From Mycobacterium sp. DL592 (GTDB lineage Bacteria; Actinomycetota; Actinomycetes; Mycobacteriales; Mycobacteriaceae), in NCBI RefSeq assembly GCF_011694515.1, contig NZ_CP050192.1, positions 3,792,172 through 3,856,171 on the forward strand: a stretch of DNA of 64,000 bases. Direction: 5' to 3'. The position numbers and the translations under genes were made by a program. Under the pieces are notes generated by a model, which was not told where the DNA came from, did not search any database, and was given only the letters and a program-made list of their open reading frames with translations. Below, piece after piece: positions 47,317-56,929 of this stretch. Within the stretch, counting starts at the first letter, position 1. Every line of letters starts with the position of its first letter.

Positions 47317-47532
47317 ATGCGCTTGGTCGTCGATCTGAACAAGTGCCAGGGGTATGCACAGTGCGTGCCACTGGCCCCCGAAGTGCTCGAGCTCGTCGGT
47401 GAAGAGGCCCTGGCCTACGACCCGAACCCCGATGATTCACAGCGGCAGCATGTGTTGCGCGCCGCGGCGTCGTGCCCGGTGCAGGCGATCATCGTCGAGA
47501 TCGACCCACCCGCGGATCGGGACACGCCGTGA
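47317..47532 (+). CDS. [3Fe-4S]-type ferredoxin for cytochrome P450
   Basis: A 71-residue ferredoxin with C10, C16 and C53 (KCQGYAQCVPLAP ... ASCPVQA). A tyrosine (Y13) stands where a fourth cysteine would be in 4Fe-4S proteins, the pattern of P450-associated 3Fe-4S ferredoxins. It would carry single electrons from the reductase encoded next to the P450. The stop overlaps the reductase GTG start (GTGA), and the three genes form a complete P450 electron-transfer operon. Confidence 0.92.
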   Translation: MRLVVDLNKCQGYAQCVPLAPEVLELVGEEALAYDPNPDDSQRQHVLRAAASCPVQAIIVEIDPPADRDTP

Positions 47533-48923
47533 CCTACCAACTCGACAGGGTCGTCGAACAGTTCCGGGCCGAGGGCCGAATCGCCATCGTGGGCGCCTCA
47601 CTTGCCGGACTGCGCGCCGCAGAAGCATTGCGGGAAAAGGGTTTCGACGGTTCGCTGACCATCATTGGCGACGAGCCGCACGAGCCCTACGACCGGCCGC
47701 CGCTGTCCAAACAGGTCCTCAAGGGATGGGTGCCTGCCGACCACACCAAACTGCCGCGGCTTCGCCGGGTCGACGCCGACTGGAGGCTCGGGGTGGCCGC
47801 GGTCGGCCTGGACCGGTTCAATCACCTGGTCAAGCTGGCCAACGGGCTGGACGTCGAGTACGACCGGCTGCTGATTGCCACCGGCACCCGGGCGCGGCCC
47901 TGGCCCAATCCGGAGGAAGGCGCCTTGCAGGGTGTCTTCACCGTCCGCACGGTGGAGGACGCCACCGGACTGGCCGCAGCGCTGCGGGCCCGCCCCAAGC
48001 GGGTGCTGATCGTCGGTTCGGGATTCGTCGGCTCGGAGATCGCCTCGGTGTGCCGCGATCTGGACCTGCCCGTGACTGTCGCCGAACGGGGCAAGGGTCC
48101 ACTGATGGGCGCCCTCGGCGGTGTGATCAGTGAGATCGCGGCGGGCATGATGCGCGACGCCGGGGTGGACCTGCGCACCGGTGTCGCGGTGCAGGGGCTT
48201 TCGGGCGACGGCACCGGGCACGTGCGCCAAGCCCATTTTTCGGATGGCACGGTGCTCGACGTCGACGTGGTGGTCGCCTCGCTGGGCTCGATCCGCAACG
48301 TGGAGTGGCTCGACGGGGCGGGTCTTGCCGCCGGGCCGTGGGGGCTGGCCTGCGATGCCGGCTGCCGGGCCTTCGACATCAACGGTGTGGTGACCGACCA
48401 CATCTTCGTCGCCGGCGACGTCGCACGCGCCCCGCACGTCCTCTACGACTACGAGTTCATGTCCCAGGAACATTGGGACAACGCGGTTTTCGGTGCCGAG
48501 GTGGCCGCGAACAATATGATCCACCTCGAGGTGGGCCGGCGGCCACACCTGCCGCTGCCCTCGTTCTGGTCGGGTCAGTTCGGCGTGAACATCAAAAGCG
48601 TCGGGGTGTGTTCGTTCGGCGACGAGATCGTCTTCACCCAGGGCTCGCCGTCGGAGCGCCGCTTCGCGGCGGCCTACGGCAAGCGCGGGCGCATCGTCGG
48701 CGCCGTCACATTCAACCACGGTAAGTGGCTGCCGCACTATGCCTCGCTGATCGAGAAGTCCGCACCGTTCCCTCCTCCGCCGCCGGGTTACGACCGGCCG
48801 GTGGACCCCGAAGTGATGCCGGCCCGCTTCCCCGATCCGCGCGAGCCCGCGGGCAATCCCGATGTGGTGCTCACCGGACATGACCCGACCGACCGCAGCG
48901 CCGAATTCCGGCCGCGCGCTTAA
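47529..48923 (+). CDS. FAD-dependent ferredoxin reductase
   Basis: A 464-residue NAD(P)H-linked flavoprotein of the putidaredoxin/rhodocoxin reductase family. FAD site GASLAGLRAAEAL (~residues 22-34), NAD(P) site IVGSGFVGSEIASVC (~160-174), and a second FAD segment VAGDVARAPHVLYDYEFMSQ EHWDNAV. An extra C-terminal tail (residues ~420-464) is proline-rich. It reduces the upstream ferredoxin for the P450 encoded 14 nt downstream. Confidence 0.92.
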   Translation: MTYQLDRVVEQFRAEGRIAIVGASLAGLRAAEALREKGFDGSLTIIGDEPHEPYDRPPLSKQVLKGWVPADHTKLPRLRRVDADWRLGVAAVGLDRFNHLVKLANGLDVEYDRLLIATGTRARPWPNPEEGALQGVFTVRTVEDATGLAAALRARPKRVLIVGSGFVGSEIASVCRDLDLPVTVAERGKGPLMGALGGVISEIAAGMMRDAGVDLRTGVAVQGLSGDGTGHVRQAHFSDGTVLDVDVVVASLGSIRNVEWLDGAGLAAGPWGLACDAGCRAFDINGVVTDHIFVAGDVARAPHVLYDYEFMSQEHWDNAVFGAEVAANNMIHLEVGRRPHLPLPSFWSGQFGVNIKSVGVCSFGDEIVFTQGSPSERRFAAAYGKRGRIVGAVTFNHGKWLPHYASLIEKSAPFPPPPPGYDRPVDPEVMPARFPDPREPAGNPDVVLTGHDPTDRSAEFRPRA

Positions 48924-48936
48924 GGAGACGCACGTC

Positions 48937-50196
48937 ATGGATGCCGCAACCGCCTGGTCCGAGGCGATGAAGTTCGAGAACCGCCCGAATCCGTACCCCT
49001 ATTTCGAGGAGCTGCGCAAGACGCCGGTGGCCAAGGTGTCGGAGAAGACCTACGTGGTGACGGGCTACCCGGAAGCGGTTGCGCTGTCGCATGATCCGCG
49101 GATCAGCTCCGATATCAGCCGCAGCCCGTCAGGTTTGTTCGGCGAGAAGCAGACCCACCTCGAACCGGTAGAGTCGGCCCAGGCGCGGGACTCCAGCATG
49201 CTGGTCTCCGACCCGCCCGAGCACGACCGGATGCGCAGACAGTTCATGCGCCACTTCGGCCCGCCACACTCCCCAGGCCTCATCCCCAGCATGGAGGGAA
49301 TGGTCGCCGATCTGGCGAACAGCCTGCTGGACAAGGTGAAAGCGCGCGGCGGGACCCGGATGGATGTGGTGGAGGACTTCTCCTACCCGATCCCGGTGTC
49401 GGTGATCTTCCGGGTGCTGGGCGCACCGATCGAGGACGAGCCGAAGTTCCACAGCTGGGTTACCGATTTCATGCAGGGCGCCGACGTGGGTCCCGAGGCG
49501 CACACCGAGGAGGGCAAGGCCGCGGCGGCCAAAGCCGTCTCCAGCATGGTCGAGTTGGGTTCCTACGTCCACGATCTCGTGGAGCGCCTGAGCCGTGAAC
49601 CGGCGCCGGGTCTGCTGTCGGCGGCGCTGCACGACGACGGTCCCGACGGCCCGGTGTCGAAGGAAGCCGCCGAATCCAACGCGCTGCTGTTGCTGGTGGC
49701 CGGCCACGACTCGACGGTGAACACCATCACGAACTGTGTGATGACGTTGCTGCGCAACCGGGGTTCGTGGGACCTGGTGCGCGACAATCCCGATCTGGTT
49801 CCGCGCACCATCGAGGAGGTGCAGCGGTTGCAGGGCGCCGTTCAGTTCTTCCCGAGCCGCTGGGCCACCGCCGACATCGAGATCGGTGGGACGCGGATTC
49901 CGGCCGGATCGGCGGTGTTCCTGGTGTGGGCGGCCGCCAACCGAGATCCCCGCAAGTTCGAGAACCCCGACCGGTTCGACCCGTTGCGCGAGGGCAATGA
50001 GCACCTCGGCTTCGGCAGCGGCATCCACACCTGCTTCGGCGGTCCGCTGGCCAGGCTGGAGATCAACGTCGCGCTGGAGATCTTCCTGCGCCGCGTGCGA
50101 TCGCCACGACTGGTCGTCGACCCGCCGCCGTACCGACAGAACCAGGTGTTCCGCGGGCCCCGGCACCTGTGGGTGGACTTCACGTCGATCGACTGA
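48937..50196 (+). CDS. Cytochrome P450
   Basis: A 419-residue soluble bacterial P450. The heme ligand motif is FGSGIHTCFGGPLARLE with the Cys near residue 366. The I-helix oxygen-binding segment is LLVAGHDSTVNT, and the K-helix ExxR is in EEVQRLQGAVQFFPSRW. An AAGGAG site precedes the ATG at 48937. Electron partners are the ferredoxin and reductase just upstream. The substrate is unknown; residues cannot place it in a named CYP family with confidence. Confidence 0.92.
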   Translation: MDAATAWSEAMKFENRPNPYPYFEELRKTPVAKVSEKTYVVTGYPEAVALSHDPRISSDISRSPSGLFGEKQTHLEPVESAQARDSSMLVSDPPEHDRMRRQFMRHFGPPHSPGLIPSMEGMVADLANSLLDKVKARGGTRMDVVEDFSYPIPVSVIFRVLGAPIEDEPKFHSWVTDFMQGADVGPEAHTEEGKAAAAKAVSSMVELGSYVHDLVERLSREPAPGLLSAALHDDGPDGPVSKEAAESNALLLLVAGHDSTVNTITNCVMTLLRNRGSWDLVRDNPDLVPRTIEEVQRLQGAVQFFPSRWATADIEIGGTRIPAGSAVFLVWAAANRDPRKFENPDRFDPLREGNEHLGFGSGIHTCFGGPLARLEINVALEIFLRRVRSPRLVVDPPPYRQNQVFRGPRHLWVDFTSID

Positions 50197-50199
50197 GGC

Positions 50200-50223
50200 A
50201 ATGCAGTAGTCGGTTACTGCATT
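50200..50223. promoter_or_regulatory. Strong palindrome upstream of the LuxR regulator
   Basis: AATGCAGTA-N6-TACTGCATT, 9-bp perfect arms, 58 nt before the LuxR start and 3 nt after the P450 stop. The core CAGT-N8-ACTG recurs at 52895-52910 on the other side of the LuxR gene. It is too AT-rich for a good terminator. Confidence 0.6.
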
Positions 50224-50281
50224 CGCCAGCGAACCGACGCAATCAGGAGCGCTCACCAGCACCACGGGATACCGTTCTGAC

Positions 50282-52885
50282 GTGCGCTTGTCGTGGCCGC
50301 TGACCGGTCGCAGCGGGCAGATGCAGACGATCGAGTCCGCCCTCGCGGCGCCGGATGTGGCCGGCGTCGTCATCTGCGGTGGAGCCGGAGTCGGCAAGAG
50401 CAGGATCGCGCGCGAAGTACTCGCCGCGGCGGAATCGTCCCGGCGTCAGGGCAAATGGGCCGTCGGCGCGTCATCGGCCCGCCAGATTCCGCTCGGTGCT
50501 TTCACCGCCTGGACCCAGCCAGCCGTGACCGACACCGTTCACCTGGTGCGCGGGGTGATCGAATCCCTGTCCACCGCACCTGCGGGGCAGGGCGTCGTCC
50601 TGGCCGTCGACGATGCACACCTGCTGGATGACCTGTCCACGTTCGTCGTCCACCAGCTTGTACACCGACGCTCCGTCAAGGTAATCCTGACCATCCGGGA
50701 TGACGAACCTGTTTCGCCGGCGCTCCAGGAGATCTGGAAACTCGGCCGGTTCGAGTGGCTCGACCTCAAGCCGCTGTCACAGGACCAGACCGTTGCCCTG
50801 CTGACCGAAGCGCTCGGCGGAAGCATCGATATGCTTGCCGCTGAACGCCTTTGGCGACTCACCGACGGAAATGCGCTGTATCTTCGCAACATCGTCGAGC
50901 AGGAGGTCACCGACGGTCGCCTGGTGAAGGGGCGCAACGGGTGGCAATGGACCGGGGATCCGGTGCTCCCGCCTGATCTGGTCGGCCTGGTCGAGGCGCG
51001 GATGGGCACGCTCGCAGACACCCTCGGCGATGTGATCGACGTGCTGGCTGTGGCCGAGCCCCTGGAGCTGGCGATACTGGCCCGTTTGACCGATCCGGCC
51101 GCCATCGAAGAGGCCGAGACCCGCAACCTGGTGACCATGGAGGGCCCCGGCAGCGTGCGAGTCCGGGTGGCCCATCCGCTCTACGCGGAGGTGCGGCGCA
51201 GACGGTCGCCACACACCCGCTTGCGTCGGCTCCGCGGACTGGTCGCCGCAGAATGGGCCGCCGCCAAGAACTCCGACGAGATTCAGATGGTGGTGCGGCG
51301 TGCGGCACTGAGCATCGACTCCGATCTGGAACCCGACGCCGACCTGTTGGTGAAGGCGGCCCACGGGGCGGTGTGGCTGGCAGACCTTCAACTCGCCGAA
51401 CGCCTTGCGTCCGCGGCGATCGACTCCGGCGCCGGTGCGGAGCCGAGTTTGATTCGGGCACATGCACTGTCGTGGCTCGGCCAGGGCGAGGAAGCCGAGT
51501 CGGTGCTCGATACCCTCGCGGGCCGGGATCTCGGTGACACCGTCCGCGCCCGGCTGGCATTTCTGCGCGCCAGCAACATGCTCTGGGCGCTCGGCAGGCC
51601 GGAACGCGCCAGAGAGATCATCGATCAGGCTTCGGATGTCGCCTCGCCGCAGGGCCGCAACTACATCGACGCGTTCCTCACGGTGTTCCACTTCGCCATG
51701 GATCAACCCTCTGCGGCCTCACAGGTCTCGGCAGCGCTTGCCGTGCAGGACCTTCCGCCTGTCGTCGGAGCCGAGGTGGCGTGGGCCCTGGCCACGATGG
51801 CCGCGGACGCGGGGCGCACCGGCGACGCCGTGTCCGTCGCCGAGGCGGGATACCGCGCTGCCGAGCGCTCGTTCGATGCTCCGCACATGCGGTTCAACAT
51901 CGCCGACGCCCATGTGAGTGCGCTTGCGCTGGCCGGGCGGCTGCCGGAGGCCCTCGATGTGGCCGATCGGGTCCGTTGCCAGGCCGCCGATCTGCCGGGT
52001 GACGCCCAGCTGCTCGGGCCCGCGGTAGCCGGCCGCGCAGCCCTGGCTGCAGGGCGCCTCGATTCCGCGGCCGGGCTTCTCCACGACGCGGTGCTGGGTC
52101 TGCAAGCCACCCACTCGTCGGGCTGGGGTTATCGCTATCGCATCCCACTGGCTACCGCGCTGGCTATGCGCGGTACCGTCGCGGACGCTGCCCGCGCGCT
52201 GGATCACCAGCGGCGGCCCTTCAGGTCACTGGACTACGAGCACAGTCTGGCCACGGCATGGGTCACCGCCAACGAGGGTTCGGTACGCCAGGCGATCACC
52301 ACGCTTCTCGGTGCTGCCGAACGGGCCCGCGTCAACGGCCAGCTCGCGGCCGAGGTCCTCTGCCTGCAGACCGCGACTCAGTTCGGGTGCCGCACCTGTG
52401 CGGCCCGCTTGACCGAGCTGGCCACGGAGGTGGACGGGCCACGCGCCCAGGTGGCCGCGCGCTTCGCAGCAGCACTCCATGACGGGCGCGCGGCCGAGTT
52501 GTGCCGAATATCAGAGGATTTCGAACGGATCGGTGACCTGGTGGCCGCCGTCGACGCCGCGGCGCATGCCGCGCTGGCCTACCGCCGTCAGGACAAGCGT
52601 GGCTCGGCCCTGACCTGTTCGACTCGAGCGACCGCGTTGGCGCGGCGATGCGGCGCAGCGGTCACCCCGGCGCTGAGCCAAGCCGCCGAGCCGGTGCCGT
52701 TCACCCCTCGCGAGCGCGAGATCGTGATGCTGATCCGTCAGCGGATGTCCAACCCGGAGATTGCTGAGCGGCTGACGCTGTCGCCGCGCACCGTCGAGAG
52801 CCACATCTACCGGGCAATGGCCAAGACCGGCACGTCGACTCGCGAAGAGCTGGCAGCACTGCTGGACGACGGCCAGGGTCGGTGA
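50282..52885 (+). CDS. Large ATP-binding LuxR-family transcriptional regulator (MalT-like STAND)
   Basis: An 867-residue signal-transduction ATPase. It has a Walker A GGAGVGKS at 33-40, Walker B LAVDDAHLLDD near 102-112, a long helical-repeat middle (~330-780) and a C-terminal LuxR helix-turn-helix (residues ~805-862: FTPREREIVMLIRQRMSNPE IAERLTLSPRTVESHIYRAM). Such proteins bind ATP and a ligand, then activate nearby operons. The P450 operon immediately upstream and the membrane-protein gene immediately downstream are flanked by related palindromes, so they are likely targets (inference). Start is GTG. Confidence 0.9.
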   Translation: MRLSWPLTGRSGQMQTIESALAAPDVAGVVICGGAGVGKSRIAREVLAAAESSRRQGKWAVGASSARQIPLGAFTAWTQPAVTDTVHLVRGVIESLSTAPAGQGVVLAVDDAHLLDDLSTFVVHQLVHRRSVKVILTIRDDEPVSPALQEIWKLGRFEWLDLKPLSQDQTVALLTEALGGSIDMLAAERLWRLTDGNALYLRNIVEQEVTDGRLVKGRNGWQWTGDPVLPPDLVGLVEARMGTLADTLGDVIDVLAVAEPLELAILARLTDPAAIEEAETRNLVTMEGPGSVRVRVAHPLYAEVRRRRSPHTRLRRLRGLVAAEWAAAKNSDEIQMVVRRAALSIDSDLEPDADLLVKAAHGAVWLADLQLAERLASAAIDSGAGAEPSLIRAHALSWLGQGEEAESVLDTLAGRDLGDTVRARLAFLRASNMLWALGRPERAREIIDQASDVASPQGRNYIDAFLTVFHFAMDQPSAASQVSAALAVQDLPPVVGAEVAWALATMAADAGRTGDAVSVAEAGYRAAERSFDAPHMRFNIADAHVSALALAGRLPEALDVADRVRCQAADLPGDAQLLGPAVAGRAALAAGRLDSAAGLLHDAVLGLQATHSSGWGYRYRIPLATALAMRGTVADAARALDHQRRPFRSLDYEHSLATAWVTANEGSVRQAITTLLGAAERARVNGQLAAEVLCLQTATQFGCRTCAARLTELATEVDGPRAQVAARFAAALHDGRAAELCRISEDFERIGDLVAAVDAAAHAALAYRRQDKRGSALTCSTRATALARRCGAAVTPALSQAAEPVPFTPREREIVMLIRQRMSNPEIAERLTLSPRTVESHIYRAMAKTGTSTREELAALLDDGQGR

Positions 52886-52894
52886 GCAAGACTG

Positions 52895-52910
52895 CAGTGC
52901 TTCGCTACTG
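52895..52910. promoter_or_regulatory. Second CAGT-N8-ACTG site
   Basis: CAGT-N8-ACTG lies 36 nt before the ATG at 52946 and has the same core and spacing as the palindrome upstream of the LuxR gene, though outer arms are weaker. Confidence 0.4.
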
Positions 52911-52945
52911 ACTCGTCGGGGCATCGTCGGCGTCAGGCTTCGACG

Positions 52946-53536
52946 ATGATTACTGCACCAACGCCTGTGTCGGCCCCTCGGCGTCACCTCAGCGCTGCGA
53001 TCACATTGGCCGGCGCCGGCATCCTCACCGCACACCTGGTTATCGCTTCGCCGGAGTATCCCGAGCCGAGAAGCATCCCCCAGCAGGTCCAGCTGTCCGC
53101 CTTCAGCATGTCGTCGGCGGCGCTGGTGCGGCCCGCCATGAGCACGCGGGTCGAATCCACCGGGATCGCCACCCGGACCACCGCTCTGGCGAGCCGGTCG
53201 GCGACGGCCGCCAACACCATCGATGACATCGGGAACACGATCAAGCAGCTCTTCGTCGGAGCGGCCGGAGTAGTTGTAGGAGCTCTGTTCCTCGGATTCC
53301 TCGCAGTCACCTGGTTCCTTTCAGCGCTGCAAAGCCTGACCCGCCCACAGCCCGCCAGCCCCACCACATCGGCGTCGGCAGCAGCAGCGGCCGCATCGGG
53401 TCAGCGCGTGAATGCGCCTCAGCACCGCCGTGAGCGCAGCCACGCCGCCACGGCCACCCGTGCCGCACGGGCACCCATCGCTGCACATTCCACCGGGCGC
53501 AGCGCGCGTCGCCACGCCGACGATGCCAAGGGATGA
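52946..53536 (+). CDS. Putative membrane/exported hypothetical protein
   Basis: A 196-residue protein. It has an N-terminal hydrophobic stretch (residues ~15-34, LSAAITLAGAGILTAHLVIA) that may be a signal or anchor, and a second helix (~102-125, LFVGAAGVVVGALFLGFLAV TWFL). The last ~70 residues are Ala/Arg/His-rich and look disordered. The LSAFSMSSAA segment resembles a family of mycobacterial exported proteins of unknown function. The coding quality of the C-terminus is uncertain; a frame change there could have occurred. It lies 60 nt after the LuxR gene. Confidence 0.6.
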   Translation: MITAPTPVSAPRRHLSAAITLAGAGILTAHLVIASPEYPEPRSIPQQVQLSAFSMSSAALVRPAMSTRVESTGIATRTTALASRSATAANTIDDIGNTIKQLFVGAAGVVVGALFLGFLAVTWFLSALQSLTRPQPASPTTSASAAAAAASGQRVNAPQHRRERSHAATATRAARAPIAAHSTGRSARRHADDAKG

Positions 53537-53659
53537 CGGGAGCGCTGCCGCGGCCACGTCGATCGGCGACAGGATGGCCAGCGAGTTGGCCGCCGCTCGC
53601 AACGCCCAGGAGCAGCCCTGCGCCGACGAGTCAGAATCCGTCGACGAACACGGAGCAGC

Positions 53660-56600
53660 TCACTCGTGACTCCCGATCGCTGCGGCCATGCCTGCCGCCC
53701 ACTCCCGATGTCCTTCGTAGCCAAGCGATCCGGCCAGGTCCAGGTAGTCGGCCGAGAGATCACGGTAGCCGGCATCATCCCCATGGGCAGCCGCGAGCAG
53801 CGCTCTCAACCGCAGCAGCGTGATCCGGACAATCCCCGCAGGCTCCAACTCGGCCAGCTGCGCAATGAGAGTCTCCGACTCCAGCAGGTCGGCGTCGCTG
53901 CCCCGCTCCATCAGAGTCTCCGCCAGAATCGCTGTGCAGCAGACGATCCAGCCGATCCGGTGCGCTTCGCGAAGCTCGTTCACGGCGTTGCGCATCTGGT
54001 TGATCGCGGCATCACGGTCACCGAGCCTGGCGTATTCCCTGGCCGCACAGACAGTGGCCAACGGAACCAGAGAGGGCGACCTTTCGGGTAGCCACTTGTC
54101 ACGTGCCTGGACCATGAGCCCCAGCCCCCGGGCACGGTCCGCGTCACCGGTAGCGTGCAAAAGCGCCACTGCGAGACCGAATTTCGATCCGATCACGGAG
54201 AAGTCGTTGCTCGCAGCCTCAGCCTCCTGCGCTGCCTGCTCGATGATGCGGATGGCAGCGTCATCGGCTCTCAGGACGCCATACAGCAGCGCGCCGTACG
54301 CCCACACTGTAACCAGCGCGAAGGCCGACGGTCCGGCGCGCCGGGCCATGGCCACGGCGTCCTCGAGGTCCTGTCGCCACCGGGGTCGACCGAGCCACCA
54401 TCCGGCAAGGCCGCGAAAGACGAGCGAGATCGCAAGGGGGGAAACGATTCCGAAGACCGATCCCAGTGTCGGGTTGCCATCGGCGAGCTCGACGAGCCGA
54501 TCTGACCAGGTGGCGATCGCATCGATGTCCCCGCTGTTGAACCAGTTGGCGAAGGCCACGAAGGCCAAGCCAAGTGTCAACGCGGGGTCACCGATCGAGT
54601 CCAGGAGCTCCATCTGTTCTGACGCCAGCCGTGACCCCTCGCCGGGGCGCCCCGCGTAGAGCAGCTCGGAAGCCAGCCCCGTCATGCCGATGGCCAGCGA
54701 CACTCTGTCGCCGGCCGCGGTGCACAACGTCCGCAGCTCCTCGAAACGACCCCAGCTGTCCTGCACGACCTCGGCCTGCCAGTCGGTGACACACAGCATG
54801 GTCCGCGGAGCGATGCGCATCGCGAGTTGCCCGTCACCGTCGGGAATTCGGTCGGCAATCCGGCACGCCCGCTCCCAGTTCACGCGGGCCGCGCCGACAT
54901 CCCTATTGATCGACCACGCGGCGGCGCGCATGTTCCAGCCGTAGGCCGCGTGCAGATCGCCTGCGGCATAGAGATGTTCGGCGATCAAGGCGGCGTTCTC
55001 GTCCGCCGACTCCGGCGCACGCGCTTGTATGACGGCTGCCAGCCTGCGATGCCACTCTGAGCGAGCCGATTTCAGCTGTGACTCGTAGGCGACTGCTTTG
55101 ATCAGGGGATGGCGGAAGTCGTACTCGGGGGTCGGCGTGAGCCGCACCTGGTCGATGAGTTCAACCCGGAGTAACTCGTCGAAGGCCGGTTCGATCCCCA
55201 AGGTGATCAGGATGTCCGGCCCGAACCGCGCCCCGATCACCGCTGCCGCATGCAGCGTTCGCTTCGCCGGCTCGCTGAGCCGGTCCACGCGTGCGGTGAT
55301 CGCGGCCTGAATGGTGGCCGGAACGCTCAGCTCACCGACATCGGTGGCACAAACATAGGCTCCGCGTTCCCCGGTCAGCACACCCCGCTGCACCAGTTCC
55401 CGCACTATCTCCTCGGTGAAGAACGGATTTCCCGCCGCCCGCGCTCCGATGATCCGGCCCAGATCCGCGACCGACGGATCAGTGCCCAGCAGCGCGACGA
55501 TCAACGCCTGCGTATCCGAATCGGCAAGGGGCAACAGGACGACCGCCTGCGCGCCGGGAATCCGGGCCAACGCGCCGTCGTAGTCCGGGCGATACGTGAT
55601 CAGCACCAGCGCAGGCGTCCGTGCGATAACCGCAAGGAAGTCGGCCATCATCGACTCGCTGACCGGGTCGATCCAGTGCGCGTCCTCGATCACCAGCAGG
55701 ACGGGCGTGGTGCGGCTCAGCGACGCGGAGTTGACCAGCGTGGTGAACCGGCGCCGCCTGGCGTCCGGATCGATCTGCGGCAGCGGCTCGCCGGGGTCGG
55801 CGATGCCGAGCAGGTCGTCGAACAACAGCAGGTCGACGGGGTCGGCGTGCGGAAGCGCCGCGCGGACCCGGTCCCTGGCTGCTTGGCCTTCGAGGTCGGC
55901 CGCTCCGGTGGCGGCCCGCAACAGCTGGGCCACCGCGTGAAAGGGCACTTCGGCGGTGTGCGACTCGCAGAAGGTCCACCTCACCTCAATCCCACGGCGG
56001 GCCGCCAATGCCGCGGCTTCGCGGGCCAGCCGGGATTTTCCGATCCCGGGCGGACCGGCAATCCGCACCACCCCGCCCTGGCCGCCGACCGCCCTGTCCA
56101 TCTGCGCGTCGAGTGCCGCCATCTCCCGATGCCGACCGACCAGACTCACCTCGGCGCGTTCGGCCAGCGACTGGCGAATCGCCAGGAGGCGGCGGGCGCG
56201 CACGGGTTCGTCAGATCCCTTGACGTGCAGCCATTGGAAGTCCGACAGCTCGGTGCGATGTTCGACGAGCCGCGCGGTGTAGTCGGACAGCAGCACGCCA
56301 CCGGCAGGGGCGACGGATTCGATCCGCTGTGCGAATCCCACCGTCTCCCCGGTGGCGGCGTAACCGAGGACCCCGGAACCGATCCGGCCCGCGATGACCT
56401 GCCCGGAGTTCAGACCGACCCGGACGCTGACGTCGACGCCGTCGCGGCGCTGGACCTCCGCCGCGAGCCGGCGCGCCTCGTCCTGCATGTCCAGGGCCGC
56501 CATGCAGGCCCGAAGGGCGTGGTCCTCCAGCGCCACGGGGGCACCGAACAACGCCATGACACCGTCGCCGTTGTACTCCACCGTCCCGCCGTAGCGGCGG

Positions 56601-56815
56601 GCCACGGCCGCCGTGCGTTCCAGCAGTTCGGTCATGACTTCGCGGAGTCGCTCGATGTCCAGGGCTGCCGCGATGGCCATCGAGCGCACCACATCTGCGA
56701 ACAGCACCGTCACCTGCTTGTACTCCGAGGCTCCCGGCGACTCCGTGACAGGTGATCCGCATTGCTCGCAGAATCGGGCGCCCTCGTGTGTTCTGGCCCC
56801 ACACGACGAGCACAT
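53660..56815 (-). CDS. Class III adenylate/guanylate cyclase fused to a STAND ATPase
   Basis: A 1051-residue signalling protein starting at the ATG with a GGAG site (upstream in-frame GTG at 56833 is less likely). A zinc ribbon (C2, C5, C16, C19) is followed by a class III cyclase domain (residues ~33-200: VTVLFADVV with metal D41, EYNGDGVMALFGAP with D84, GYAATGETVGFAQRIE), an AAA-type ATPase with Walker A GPPGIGKS at 254-261 and Walker B LLVIEDAHWID, and a long TPR-like C-terminus. The transition-state Asn is replaced (G160) while R164 remains. It may be a poorly active cyclase or a regulatory fold. Confidence 0.88.
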   Translation of the reverse strand: MCSSCGARTHEGARFCEQCGSPVTESPGASEYKQVTVLFADVVRSMAIAAALDIERLREVMTELLERTAAVARRYGGTVEYNGDGVMALFGAPVALEDHALRACMAALDMQDEARRLAAEVQRRDGVDVSVRVGLNSGQVIAGRIGSGVLGYAATGETVGFAQRIESVAPAGGVLLSDYTARLVEHRTELSDFQWLHVKGSDEPVRARRLLAIRQSLAERAEVSLVGRHREMAALDAQMDRAVGGQGGVVRIAGPPGIGKSRLAREAAALAARRGIEVRWTFCESHTAEVPFHAVAQLLRAATGAADLEGQAARDRVRAALPHADPVDLLLFDDLLGIADPGEPLPQIDPDARRRRFTTLVNSASLSRTTPVLLVIEDAHWIDPVSESMMADFLAVIARTPALVLITYRPDYDGALARIPGAQAVVLLPLADSDTQALIVALLGTDPSVADLGRIIGARAAGNPFFTEEIVRELVQRGVLTGERGAYVCATDVGELSVPATIQAAITARVDRLSEPAKRTLHAAAVIGARFGPDILITLGIEPAFDELLRVELIDQVRLTPTPEYDFRHPLIKAVAYESQLKSARSEWHRRLAAVIQARAPESADENAALIAEHLYAAGDLHAAYGWNMRAAAWSINRDVGAARVNWERACRIADRIPDGDGQLAMRIAPRTMLCVTDWQAEVVQDSWGRFEELRTLCTAAGDRVSLAIGMTGLASELLYAGRPGEGSRLASEQMELLDSIGDPALTLGLAFVAFANWFNSGDIDAIATWSDRLVELADGNPTLGSVFGIVSPLAISLVFRGLAGWWLGRPRWRQDLEDAVAMARRAGPSAFALVTVWAYGALLYGVLRADDAAIRIIEQAAQEAEAASNDFSVIGSKFGLAVALLHATGDADRARGLGLMVQARDKWLPERSPSLVPLATVCAAREYARLGDRDAAINQMRNAVNELREAHRIGWIVCCTAILAETLMERGSDADLLESETLIAQLAELEPAGIVRITLLRLRALLAAAHGDDAGYRDLSADYLDLAGSLGYEGHREWAAGMAAAIGSHE

Positions 56816-56929
56816 CGCGCTCCTCGACGTCACCGCACCCCCGGCCCCTACCAACCCGTCACGTCAGGGTAGGGCCCGGCAGCGGTCCATGCACCCGACT
56901 TTGTCGGTACGACCTGGCAGTCTGGTGAG

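Noticed and set aside
52949..52957. Half-site TTACTGCA inside the start of the membrane-protein gene, matching the LuxR palindrome arm
   Set aside because: No matching inverted half-site lies at the required spacing upstream.
53540..53659. Possible frameshifted continuation of the hypothetical gene at 52946-53536 into the next frame (ending AAHS near 53669)
   Set aside because: The alternate frame reads plausible residues but nothing recognisable, and both ends are low-complexity, so a frameshift cannot be argued.
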